From Chryseobacterium sp. H1D6B (GTDB lineage Bacteria > Bacteroidota > Bacteroidia > Flavobacteriales > Weeksellaceae), in assembly GCF_029892445.1 (NCBI RefSeq), contig NZ_JARXVJ010000001.1, positions 1,922,001 through 1,986,000 on the forward strand: a stretch of 64,000 nt of DNA. The letters are read 5' to 3'. The notes under the pieces were generated by a model. That model was not told the DNA's origin. It saw only the letters and a list, made by a program, of their open reading frames with translations, and ran no database searches. This document shows, piece after piece, positions 47,694 through 56,316 of the stretch. Within the stretch, counting starts at the first letter, position 1; each line of letters starts with the position of its first letter. The position numbers and the translations under genes were made by a program.

Positions 47694-50345
47694 ATGAAAT
47701 TATACTTTAATATAGGTTACACTGCAAAAGTAGGTGAACATCTGCAGCTGGTAGTTGAAGAAGAAGGAGCTGTAACCAAAATTCATAAAATGTTCTCTAC
47801 AGAAAACGGTTTGTGGAAATGTGAAGTAGATTATTTTTCGAAATCGATTGCTTATAAATATCAGCTTGCTGATGAAAAAAATAAAATTCTTAGAGAAGAA
47901 TTTGTTCTCCATTATCTTAATTTTCCACATAACTATAAAGAGTTCTCTATCTTTGATGAGTGGAATAATAAAAACTTTCCCGAAAATTATTTAAATAATA
48001 AAATTCTTTATAATAAGCTGAATCAATTTGTTCCTGAAAAGATTTTAGTTTTAAAAAAACATACCCATTTATTTAGAATTGAAGCACCGGTTTATAATCC
48101 AGACTGGAAAATAGTGCTTTTTGGAAGCGTGCCTTCTCTGGGAAATTGGGATTATGAAAAAGCAGTACACCTTTCTCAGATTGAATTTGGAATTTGGGAA
48201 GCACCTGTTGATATCCCTGAAAATGAATTTATCCAATATAAATACTGTCTCTACAATAAAAAAGAAGGCCGGGTAATTGATGTTGAAACTGGGGAAAACC
48301 GATTTGCAGTTCCGAATGTAGAAGAAGATATTCTGCAGATTGTCTCAGATCATTATTTTAAGTTTAAATCTTATCAGATGTATCATGATGCAGGAGTTGC
48401 GGTACCGGTATTTTCTTTAAGAAGCGAAGACGGCTTTGGTGTTGGCGAATTTTCAGATATTAAAAAATTGGCCGACTGGGCAAAAGAAACCAGCCTGGGA
48501 ATTATCCAGATTCTTCCGATCAATGATACTACTGCTAATTATTCATGGACAGATTCTTATCCTTATGCCGCGGTTTCAGTGTATGCTTTACATCCGCAGT
48601 ATATTTCAATAGAAAACCTTGATTTTTCATTATCAGCTGGATATATTGAAGAATATCAATCAGAAAAAATAGCGCTGAATGCTTTGGAGCTGATTGATTA
48701 TGAAAAAATGATAGCAGCCAAATGGAAATATATAAAAGCTGTTTTCAACACTGAAAAAGAAAAGATTTATAAAGACAGAAGTTTTAAAAAATTTATAAAA
48801 GACAATGAAGACTGGCTCGTTCCTTACGTGGCTTTTTGTGTGTTGAGAGATAAATATAAAACGCCCAATTTCAATGAGTGGAAAACACATAAAAAATATA
48901 TTGCAGGGAAAATTTCTCCATTTTTCTCCCCAAAAAATAAAGAATATGATGCATCAATGCTTCATACCTGGGTACAGTTTCAGCTTCACAAACAGTTAAA
49001 AGAGGCTGTTGATTACACCCATGATTTAGGGGTTTCTTTAAAAGGTGACCTGCCGATCGGTATTTATAGATATTCCGTTGAAGCCTGGGCTGAACCTGAA
49101 TTATTCGGTATGGATTTTCAAGCTGGGGCACCGCCTGACCAGTTTACAGAACTTGGGCAGAACTGGGAGTTCCCGACTTATAATTGGGAAGCCATGAGGA
49201 AAGATGAGTATACATGGTGGAAAAACAGATTTAAAGCTTTAGAACAATATTTCGACGCGATGAGGATTGATCATATCTTAGGTTTTTTCAGAATTTGGAG
49301 AATGCCTATTGATGCAACTCAAGGGATTTTAGGATACTTTTATCCTGCAGTTCCTGTCGTTTTAGAAGAATTTAAAGCCTGGAATATTCCTTTTAATTTT
49401 GACAGATACTGTAAGCCGTTTATTAATGACCAGATTCTTTGGGATTATTTTGGTGAAGAGAAAAATAAAGCACTTGATTTTATCAATGATAATTTAGATG
49501 GGACATACTTTTTTAAAGAAGAGTTTGATACACAGAGAAAACTTTCTAATTATTTAAAAAATAATCCTGCCGGTGCCATTGAAGAAAAACTGATTTCTCT
49601 TTGTGCTAATGTTTTATTTTTAACAGAGGAAAAAGAAGGTGAGATTGTTTATCATCCTCGATTTAATGTTTATCATACAGATTCGTATAAGTATTTATCA
49701 GATTGGGAGAAAAAAACTATTTATGATCTGTACCATGATTATTTCTTCAGAAGACAAGAATATCTTTGGTATGAAAAAGGAATGGAAAAACTTCCGATGA
49801 TCTTAAATGCGACAAAAATGCTGATCTGCGGGGAAGATTTAGGAATGGTTCCTTCGTGCGTTCCACTTGTAATGGATGAACTTGCTATTGTCGCTTTAAA
49901 AGTACAGCGGATGCCTTCCGATAATATTCCGTTTTATAATCCTAAAAATGCAGGTTATCTGAATGTAGTTACTGCTTCTTCCCATGACAGTTCTACGCTG
50001 AGACAATGGTGGAAAGAAGATCCTGAATTGACCCAGCAGTACTTCAACCAGCAATTAGGACAGTATGGAAGAGCACCTGAAGAGTTACATGCAAATCTAG
50101 CCGAGATTATTATGAAACAGCATCTTTACAATGATGCCATGCTTGCAGTTTTCCCGATTCAGGAATTTTTAGCGACAGATAATGAACTTACCAATCCCAA
50201 TATGGATAATGAAAGAATTAATAATCCTGCTGTTTTTCCACATTACTGGCGCTACAGAATGCATATAAATTTAGAAGATTTGAAAGGGAAAACGTTTTTT
50301 AACCAGAAAATTGGAAACTGGATTAAAGATAGTGGAAGGATGTAA
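47694..50345 (+). CDS. malQ: 4-alpha-glucanotransferase with two N-terminal CBM20-like modules (DPE2-like)
   Basis: GH77 enzyme that transfers alpha-1,4-glucan segments in maltose, starch or glycogen metabolism. The 883 residues begin with two CBM20-like starch-binding modules (about 1-105 and 120-225; VLFGSVPSLGNWDYEKAV in the second). The GH77 barrel follows from PVFSLRSEDGFGVGEFSD. The catalytic Asp lies in MRIDHILGFFRIW, the acid/base Glu in ICGEDLGMVP, and the third Asp in TASSHDSSTLR. An insertion in the barrel (about 310-420) makes the layout like plant DPE2 rather than the short E. coli MalQ. No signal peptide, so it acts in the cytosol. Confidence 0.92.
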   Translation: MKLYFNIGYTAKVGEHLQLVVEEEGAVTKIHKMFSTENGLWKCEVDYFSKSIAYKYQLADEKNKILREEFVLHYLNFPHNYKEFSIFDEWNNKNFPENYLNNKILYNKLNQFVPEKILVLKKHTHLFRIEAPVYNPDWKIVLFGSVPSLGNWDYEKAVHLSQIEFGIWEAPVDIPENEFIQYKYCLYNKKEGRVIDVETGENRFAVPNVEEDILQIVSDHYFKFKSYQMYHDAGVAVPVFSLRSEDGFGVGEFSDIKKLADWAKETSLGIIQILPINDTTANYSWTDSYPYAAVSVYALHPQYISIENLDFSLSAGYIEEYQSEKIALNALELIDYEKMIAAKWKYIKAVFNTEKEKIYKDRSFKKFIKDNEDWLVPYVAFCVLRDKYKTPNFNEWKTHKKYIAGKISPFFSPKNKEYDASMLHTWVQFQLHKQLKEAVDYTHDLGVSLKGDLPIGIYRYSVEAWAEPELFGMDFQAGAPPDQFTELGQNWEFPTYNWEAMRKDEYTWWKNRFKALEQYFDAMRIDHILGFFRIWRMPIDATQGILGYFYPAVPVVLEEFKAWNIPFNFDRYCKPFINDQILWDYFGEEKNKALDFINDNLDGTYFFKEEFDTQRKLSNYLKNNPAGAIEEKLISLCANVLFLTEEKEGEIVYHPRFNVYHTDSYKYLSDWEKKTIYDLYHDYFFRRQEYLWYEKGMEKLPMILNATKMLICGEDLGMVPSCVPLVMDELAIVALKVQRMPSDNIPFYNPKNAGYLNVVTASSHDSSTLRQWWKEDPELTQQYFNQQLGQYGRAPEELHANLAEIIMKQHLYNDAMLAVFPIQEFLATDNELTNPNMDNERINNPAVFPHYWRYRMHINLEDLKGKTFFNQKIGNWIKDSGRM

Positions 50346-50384
50346 TAATTTAACATTTGATTATCAATTAGTTAATAATATTTC

Positions 50385-50422
50385 AAAAAGAAGTTAAAGC
50401 ATAGATTTAACTTCTTTTTTTT
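50385..50422 (+). terminator. terminator of the glucanotransferase gene
   Basis: AAAAAGAAGTTAAA pairs with TTTAACTTCTTTTT across a 7-base loop, followed by T. Confidence 0.85.
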
Positions 50423-50486
50423 ATTTATATCAAAGAATTAGAATAGAGATATTCTGCTATATATTAACCAATTAACGATTATAGAG

Positions 50487-51458
50487 ATGAAAAAAATACT
50501 ATTGGGATTTGCACTGGGTTTAGCGACTTTGTCGTTTGCTCAGCAGTATCCAAATACGAACAATGGCTGGGGAAATGATTCGGGATCAGGATATGGAAAT
50601 AATGATTCTTATTATAATGATCAGGATGATCAAAATTATTTTCCGGATGATTATTACTACAATTATCCTCAGGATTATTACCCTCAGGATTACTATCAAA
50701 GTTACTACAACGATTATAGAAACAGCGTTATCAATATAAACTGGAACGGATTTTTCAGCCAGTATAGATTAAACCGCGGGCAGATAGACCAGATTTTATA
50801 TCTGAATAATTTGTATTCAAGTTTTTCTTCATGGAATAACTTTTACCGATATAATCCTGACAGATGGTACTATGATAGGTTTTACGCAATGCAGAGAATT
50901 TTAGGGCCTAGATTATTTGTTGTTTTCCAAAATAACTATTATCATGGATCTAGTCCTATTGTTTATTTCCAAAACTATAGAAGAACGTATTACACACCAA
51001 GATTTCATGTAATGCCTCGCTATAGAAATGTAAACATTAATATTTACAGAGTTGACAGAAATAAATTCAGACGTCAGGATAATCCGACTTTTAATGCTAT
51101 TAGAAACTACAGAGATAATAATTCTGGAGGTTTTAGAGACAAAAATGCGAATTCAGACGGTTTCCGAAATCCATCAAGAGATAACGGAATAAGAAATAAT
51201 AATACAGGAGGTTTTCGTGGTTCAAACAACGGCGGAGTGAGAACTAATAATGAGGGGGTTAGAAGCAATGAAGGATTTAGAAATAACAGAAGTCAGGAAG
51301 TGAGAAGAGAAAGCGCTCCTAGAATTGACAATAATGGAGGGACTAGAAGCAATGGAGGTTTTAGATCACAGAGAAATGAAAGTGCTCCAAGAGAACAGCA
51401 TAACAATGGAAATGAAAACCGAAATTCTGGATTCAGACAAAGGTTAGCAAACAATTAA
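50487..51458 (+). CDS. secreted Tyr/Asn/Arg-rich low-complexity protein
   Basis: The 323 residues have a signal peptide (about 1-19) and then three zones. About 20-80 is rich in Tyr, Asp, Asn and Gln (PQDYYPQDYYQSYYNDY). About 80-190 is a region with Trp/Tyr/Arg (FSQYRLNRGQIDQILYLNN), which may fold. About 200-323 is a basic repeat zone with many GGFR, GFRN and RSNEG units. I do not recognise the family; secreted members with NYN-like tails are often seen in Chryseobacterium-like genomes. It is likely a cell-surface or periplasmic matrix-type protein. It has a promoter-like A/T-rich leader and its own terminator. Confidence 0.75.
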   Translation: MKKILLGFALGLATLSFAQQYPNTNNGWGNDSGSGYGNNDSYYNDQDDQNYFPDDYYYNYPQDYYPQDYYQSYYNDYRNSVININWNGFFSQYRLNRGQIDQILYLNNLYSSFSSWNNFYRYNPDRWYYDRFYAMQRILGPRLFVVFQNNYYHGSSPIVYFQNYRRTYYTPRFHVMPRYRNVNINIYRVDRNKFRRQDNPTFNAIRNYRDNNSGGFRDKNANSDGFRNPSRDNGIRNNNTGGFRGSNNGGVRTNNEGVRSNEGFRNNRSQEVRRESAPRIDNNGGTRSNGGFRSQRNESAPREQHNNGNENRNSGFRQRLANN

Positions 51459-51486
51459 TTTTCATATATTATATTTAAGTGGTGTG

Positions 51487-51518
51487 AAGAGCAGGTGTAA
51501 AAATCTGCTCTTTTTTTT
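51487..51518 (+). terminator. terminator of the low-complexity secreted protein gene
   Basis: AAGAGCAG pairs with CTGCTCTT with a loop of about ten bases, followed by a T-tract. Confidence 0.82.
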
Positions 51519-51640
51519 GTGGATTTTGTTATTTGTGATTTCAATATTAAAATTTAACATTTTTTATGAGTAATCTTATTTAACTTGTTTTTCTTTTAGT
51601 TATCAAAAAGATATATAACAATTAACTAAATATTTAAAAA

Positions 51641-52111
51641 ATGAAAAAATTAGTATTAGCAATAGCATTTGTAGGAATGGGAAGTTTCGTAATGGCACAG
51701 ACTACTCCTCAACAAAACCCTGATAAGCAGGCAAAAAAAGCTGAAATGCAGCAGAAAATGATGCAGAAACAAAATGATCATTTAGCTGAAATGCAGAAAA
51801 ACTTAAACCTAAGCCCAGCACAGGTAAATCAAATAAAAGATCTGCAGAATAAAAGAATGGCAGAAATGAAAACTGAGTTTCAACAAAACAAAGGAGAAAG
51901 ACAAGCTAAGATGGAGCAGATGAAAGCAAAAAGAGAGCAGATGGATAATGATATGAAGCAGATTTTAACTCCAGACCAGTATACTAAATGGCAGGCTGAT
52001 AGAAAAGCAAAAATGGATCAGAGAAAGGCAGCAATGAAAGAAAGAGGAATGAAAGGAGATGGGAAAATGATGAATAAACCTATGAATACGGCAGTCTCTG
52101 AGACTAAATAA
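51641..52111 (+). CDS. secreted Spy/DUF4890-like helical protein
   Basis: The 156 residues have a signal peptide (about 1-19). The rest is a highly charged, Met/Gln/Lys-rich helical protein with two LTP-type turns (LNLSPAQVNQIKDLQNKRM and ILTPDQYTKWQ), as in Spy/CpxP-like LTxxQ proteins. Such proteins act as periplasmic chaperones or stress sensors in enterobacteria. The Met-rich character (MQQKMMQK) could also bind copper or just be a coiled coil. It is a single gene with its own terminator. Confidence 0.82.
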   Translation: MKKLVLAIAFVGMGSFVMAQTTPQQNPDKQAKKAEMQQKMMQKQNDHLAEMQKNLNLSPAQVNQIKDLQNKRMAEMKTEFQQNKGERQAKMEQMKAKREQMDNDMKQILTPDQYTKWQADRKAKMDQRKAAMKERGMKGDGKMMNKPMNTAVSETK

Positions 52112-52141
52112 GATTTCATAATCTTGATTTTTTAATGTGAG

Positions 52142-52168
52142 AAGGGTAGAAGTGATTCTGCCCTTTTT
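52142..52168 (+). terminator. terminator of the Spy-like gene
   Basis: AAGGGTAGAA pairs with TTCTGCCCTT (one G-T wobble), loop GTGA, then TTT. Confidence 0.78.
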
Positions 52169-52189
52169 GTATTAATTTTTATTAAATCT

Positions 52190-52220
52190 TTTGAGGTCGG
52201 GGTTAATTTCCGTAAATTTG
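52190..52220 (+). promoter_or_regulatory. promoter of the ferritin gene
   Basis: TTTG (52190-52193), 19 bases, TAAATTTG (52213-52220). Both elements and spacing fit the Bacteroidota consensus. The leader is about 10-12 bases. No Fur box was recognised. Confidence 0.65.
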
Positions 52221-52237
52221 GATATAATCTTTTTATT

Positions 52238-52747
52238 ATGGTAAGCGAAAAAATTGCACAATTAATTAACGAACAAATAGCTCACGAACAATACGCTGCA
52301 CAATATTATCTTTCAATGTCTGCTTGGTTTTCAGCAAAAGATCTTGACGGAATTGCAAACTATTTTAGAGTTCAAAGCAAAGAAGAATTAATGCATGCAG
52401 ATAAAATGTTTGATTATTTAAATGATGTAGGAGGAGAAATCATCATAGGAGAAATAGCAAAACCGCCGCATCAATTTGATAATGCAGTGGATATTTTTGA
52501 AAAAGCATTAGAGCACGAGAAAAAAGTAACAAGAAGTATTTTTAATATTGTTAAAAATGCTAATGACGAAGGAGATTTTGCTACAACTTCTTTCCTGCAG
52601 TGGTTCATCAACGAGCAGGTAGAAGAAGAGGCCAGTGCTTCACAATATGTTACTAAAATCAAAATGGTATGTGACAACCCTTCCGCTTTGTATCTTTTTG
52701 ACCAAGAACTTTCACAGAGGGTTTTTGTAGCAGATTCTAAAGCTTAG
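52238..52747 (+). CDS. ftnA: bacterial ferritin (non-haem)
   Basis: The protein oxidises and stores iron as a 24-mer shell in the cytosol. The 169 residues match FtnA length. Ferroxidase ligands are visible in LINEQIAHEQYAAQYYLSMS (Glu17-type), SKEELMHADKM (Glu and His), and WFINEQVEEEASASQY. It is a single gene with a good promoter and strong terminator. Confidence 0.95.
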   Translation: MVSEKIAQLINEQIAHEQYAAQYYLSMSAWFSAKDLDGIANYFRVQSKEELMHADKMFDYLNDVGGEIIIGEIAKPPHQFDNAVDIFEKALEHEKKVTRSIFNIVKNANDEGDFATTSFLQWFINEQVEEEASASQYVTKIKMVCDNPSALYLFDQELSQRVFVADSKA

Positions 52748-52766
52748 ATTGGTATCCAATATCTTA

Positions 52767-52785
52767 GTTTAAAAGACTTTTAAAC
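52767..52785. repeat. short palindrome between ferritin gene and its terminator
   Basis: GTTTAAAAGACTTTTAAAC is a symmetric 19-base palindrome with 7-bp hairpin potential around AGACT. It has no T-tract. It may be an RNA 3'-end structure. Confidence 0.35.
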
Positions 52786-52791
52786 ATAAAA

Positions 52792-52826
52792 AAGAGTAGA
52801 AATTAATTTCTACTCTTCTTTTTTTA
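52792..52826. terminator. bidirectional terminator between ferritin and subtilase genes
   Basis: AAGAGTAGAAATT pairs with AATTTCTACTCTT as a perfect palindrome, and a T-tract follows on the plus strand. It lies between convergent genes. Confidence 0.85.
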
Positions 52827-52850
52827 TTTTGTTATTGCTGATCTGTATAC

Positions 52851-55800
52851 TTAATGTTTAACAATAAGGTTTACAGATTTTCTTTCAGCATTATTAGCCA
52901 AAATAGTTATTAAATACACTCCGTCTGGAAGTTCAGAAATTAAGAATTCTTTTTTGTTAATTCCTTTACTCATTTTTTCGGAGTTAGAGATTTTTTTCAA
53001 TGTTTTACCGTTGAAATCAGTTAACAGAATACTTACAGAAGCATCTTCAAGTAGATTTACTTCTAAAGTAGTTCTTACAGAAGCAGGGTTTGGTGAAAGT
53101 TTCACATCCTGCAGTACTAAGATCTGCTTGTCTACTTTTACATCTTTACATCCATCTTCACAATAGGGTTCTCCAGGCTTCACCTGCTGGTTGATACTTA
53201 CCAAGAAATGGCAGGCAGTTCCGTATTGATTATCTGGATCATCACTCAAGTATTGTGTAGTAACAAAATCATACTCTTCTATTGAATTTACACTGCCCTG
53301 TAGGGTGAAATTAAGTGTCAAAGGAAGGTATTCTTCCGGCTTCATACGGATATTTTTTAAGGCAGCCGTTTGAAGATCTACTACTTTAACTTCATGTGTG
53401 TTCTGATTGACAATCTCAATGCCTTCTGATTTGAATCCTGCTTCTTTCCATTTTTCCCAAGTCAGGTCATCAAGCGTAATAAACACTGTTCCGATAGCTT
53501 TAAACGGTATATTAGAATCTTTGATAAGTTGTAAGCGGATGTCAAAAGGTCTTTCCATTTCTAAATAATTTCCGAAAAAGAAACCTGTCTTTTTAGAGAA
53601 TACACCGCTTAGATTTACCAGCCTTGCATTTCTTGTTACAATATTGTTGTTTTTTGTAACGTTTGGCTCAATCGGTGCATTTGGACCTGGATTTTCATCG
53701 TACATAGGATCATTACCGGTAATTCTTCCTAAGAAACAGATGACAGTATCAGGGTTGGCACCATAGATATTTGGATTTACAGGATCCCATTTTGCATCAA
53801 TAATATATACTTGCCCCGGGGCTAAAGCAGGTACTTTAAACCCTTGCGCGGTTGCATATTGATTAGCCGCATTAAACCCTGTGTATGGAGTGGTAAGTTC
53901 TCCTCCTGCAGAATATCCATTGATCATTCTGATTCCGTTCCAAGATTCCGGCCATGTTTCTCCAGTAGAGCCCATTGTCCAGTATAATCTTGCGAAGCTT
54001 GGAGCAGAAGTAGTACATCCGATATTACGGACTCTGAATCTCATTACATTTTTACCAGGGCCAGCATAACCCGGATTTTCATGAGTAATATTAACGTTAT
54101 CATTCGTTAATCTATTCCAGAGATCATTACTCTGGTAGATGTTTGCCCAAGTATTAGCAGAAGGATTGGGTTCTAATCCGATATCTGCCGGACTGTCAAA
54201 TGCTGCAAGGCTGTAAATACTTTTAGCACGCTGAACTGCAGCATAGGCATTCACAAGACCGTAGCCCATTTGGTTGTTCCATGTTCCGTTTGGTCTTCCG
54301 GAAGTGTTTGCATAACCGTACAGGTCTGTTCTTGTTTTTTGAGCTGTACTTTCTATAATATCTCTCACTTGCTGTCCTGTTAAACAAGGGTTTGCTGATA
54401 ATATCAAAGCGGCTACACCTGCAATAACGGGGCATGCAGAAGATGTACCGTTAAAAGTTTGTGTATAATTTGACGGATCATAGCCATTGCTTCCTTGTCT
54501 GTCTGTGGTCGCCATTTTTACACCGGGAGCCATGATGTCCAATTGGCTTCCATAACAGCTTCCCCACCAATTTTCGCCGTCACAAGAACTCATGTTTTTT
54601 CTTTCTCCGCAAGGGCTTAAAGCACCTACCACTAATATTTGAGGGTTCCAGATTCCGGGATATCTAATGGCAGTATTATTTTCATTTCCTGCCGCAAAAA
54701 CAACAACCATCCCTTTGCCGCCTCTTCCGTTTACAAGAGCATTGGTTATAGCATTTTCAATAATAACGGATGGAGTGTATCCCCCCCAAGAATTACTGAT
54801 AACATCAACTCCGTTATTTGTTGCCCAGTTAAAACCATTGGCAAGCTGCTGTGGAGTGTTTGAAAAAGTAAGATTAATACTGATGGAGATTAATTTAGTA
54901 TTAGGAGCAACGCCGCTTATACCCAGATTATTATTCTGTACTGCTCCGGCAATACCTGCACAGGCTGTACCATGATCTCCTCTCACTACAGAACCAGTAG
55001 TCGAGTTGTTTGTTTCAGCATCGTAACCAACTCCGAATACATTGGCCTGCAGGTCTGGATGGTTCATCTCAAAGCCATGGTCAAAAATAGCAGTTTTTAC
55101 ATTAGCTCCGGTAGATAATGTCCAGGCTTGTTCTGCTTTAATATCTATTCCTGTGTAAGCCGCACCGTATTGTCCCGTATTTTTCAATGACCATTGATTG
55201 GGAAATAATGGATCTGCAGAAGCTTCCAGGTTATGATAAATAAATTCTGGTTCTGTATTTTCGAAACGTCCTGTTTCATAGAATAAATTGGCCATGTCCA
55301 TAGCGCTTGGAAGCGTAGATTTTTTAGTACAGGCCAATGTAAACCATAGCGGCATATATTCATTAGAACCTAAGACTTCAACATTATTTCTATCTGCTAA
55401 TTCTTGTAATAACTTGATGTCGTTTTTTGATTTTAGTTTTACATAAAAATTATTAGACATACCCATTTTTTGGCCTTCAGAAGATATAAAACATGGGGAT
55501 GCAATGATTACGCTGGGATTAGCATTTTTTTGTTGTATTTCAGCTGTATATTGTTCATCTGTACTGTTTTTGTCAGATTCAATTTCAACATAAAACGTTT
55601 TTTTAACGTCATTTCTTAAAGCTTTTTTATCTGCTACTACAAGTGAGTTTTTTGTGAAGCTTTCAACGACCTCAGTTTTTGCTTTAAAAATATTCTTAAT
55701 ATCTGCTGTATTAGATGATATCGCTATTGATGATTTATCTAACTGCAGAAAATATTTCTTGTCTTTATAATAATAAAAGTATTTTGATTCTTTTTGCCCA

Positions 55801-55859
55801 TATATCATTCCTACCATCATGAAGAATAATATAAGCAGAATTTTTTCTATATTTTTCAT
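52851..55859 (-). CDS. subtilisin-like S8 serine protease with T9SS sorting domain
   Basis: A cell-surface or secreted protease of 1002 residues: signal peptide (about 1-21), prodomain (about 22-210), catalytic domain (about 215-545), and beta-rich modules leading to a type A sorting domain (KLSPNPASVRTTLEV to the end). The catalytic triad is complete: Asp260 (TAIFDHG), His296 (GDHGTACAGIAG), Ser473 (GTSSACP). The oxyanion Asn is in AAGNENN. The long region before the sorting domain contains conserved Cys-rich patches. Export by the type IX system follows from the sorting domain. It is a single gene with its own terminator. Confidence 0.93.
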   Translation of the reverse strand: MKNIEKILLILFFMMVGMIYGQKESKYFYYYKDKKYFLQLDKSSIAISSNTADIKNIFKAKTEVVESFTKNSLVVADKKALRNDVKKTFYVEIESDKNSTDEQYTAEIQQKNANPSVIIASPCFISSEGQKMGMSNNFYVKLKSKNDIKLLQELADRNNVEVLGSNEYMPLWFTLACTKKSTLPSAMDMANLFYETGRFENTEPEFIYHNLEASADPLFPNQWSLKNTGQYGAAYTGIDIKAEQAWTLSTGANVKTAIFDHGFEMNHPDLQANVFGVGYDAETNNSTTGSVVRGDHGTACAGIAGAVQNNNLGISGVAPNTKLISISINLTFSNTPQQLANGFNWATNNGVDVISNSWGGYTPSVIIENAITNALVNGRGGKGMVVVFAAGNENNTAIRYPGIWNPQILVVGALSPCGERKNMSSCDGENWWGSCYGSQLDIMAPGVKMATTDRQGSNGYDPSNYTQTFNGTSSACPVIAGVAALILSANPCLTGQQVRDIIESTAQKTRTDLYGYANTSGRPNGTWNNQMGYGLVNAYAAVQRAKSIYSLAAFDSPADIGLEPNPSANTWANIYQSNDLWNRLTNDNVNITHENPGYAGPGKNVMRFRVRNIGCTTSAPSFARLYWTMGSTGETWPESWNGIRMINGYSAGGELTTPYTGFNAANQYATAQGFKVPALAPGQVYIIDAKWDPVNPNIYGANPDTVICFLGRITGNDPMYDENPGPNAPIEPNVTKNNNIVTRNARLVNLSGVFSKKTGFFFGNYLEMERPFDIRLQLIKDSNIPFKAIGTVFITLDDLTWEKWKEAGFKSEGIEIVNQNTHEVKVVDLQTAALKNIRMKPEEYLPLTLNFTLQGSVNSIEEYDFVTTQYLSDDPDNQYGTACHFLVSINQQVKPGEPYCEDGCKDVKVDKQILVLQDVKLSPNPASVRTTLEVNLLEDASVSILLTDFNGKTLKKISNSEKMSKGINKKEFLISELPDGVYLITILANNAERKSVNLIVKH

Positions 55860-56316
55860 AGGAATTAGTTTTTATTAGTTTTTAAAATGTAAAAGAAATC
55901 ATTTTGCCTATTGACAATCACCATGGTAAAAGGCGAATCAATTAAAGTAAATAGTTTAAGTTTCATGATATTGTTATTTTCAGTGGTTAATACTAATTTT
56001 TTTATGTATCAGAAACTAAATATTTAAGGAGGATGTAGAGATTTTCTATTCATGGTTTGATTTTTGATAATTAATAAATAACTGATTTATAAATGCTTAA
56101 AATCATAACTGAAATAATTTGCAGTTTAGATTTTTGGGTATCAATAAATTTATCTAATCAATGAGCATATTCCCTAATAGTATTTATCAAGTGATAGTGA
56201 ATAATGAGTAAGTGGTGGAAATTGGTGAGTAACTGTTAATCAGTTATATATTGAATATAGAAATTCAAGTTCGAAATAAAAGAAAATAGCATTAATTGCT
56301 GAAAAACTGAATTTGT
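55860..56316. other. 457-base intergenic stretch without a recognisable gene
   Basis: Very A/T-rich sequence between the start of the subtilase and the end of the helicase-nuclease gene. It contains a short 33-codon open frame on the minus strand (about 55865-55966) and a weak 6-bp hairpin (56230-56246). No RNA gene, repeat family or clear promoter could be supported. It probably holds the subtilase promoter and the helicase gene's 3' end. Confidence 0.5.

Noticed and set aside
50536..50739. 67-codon frame inside the low-complexity secreted protein gene
   Set aside because: Its Ile/Met-rich translation is a frame-shifted reading of Tyr/Asp-rich codons; the main gene has a signal peptide and normal start.
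55865..55966. 33-codon open frame (minus strand) upstream of the subtilase
   Set aside because: No start context, no conserved feature and A/T-rich sequence gives such frames by chance; kept only as a note for the intergenic gap.
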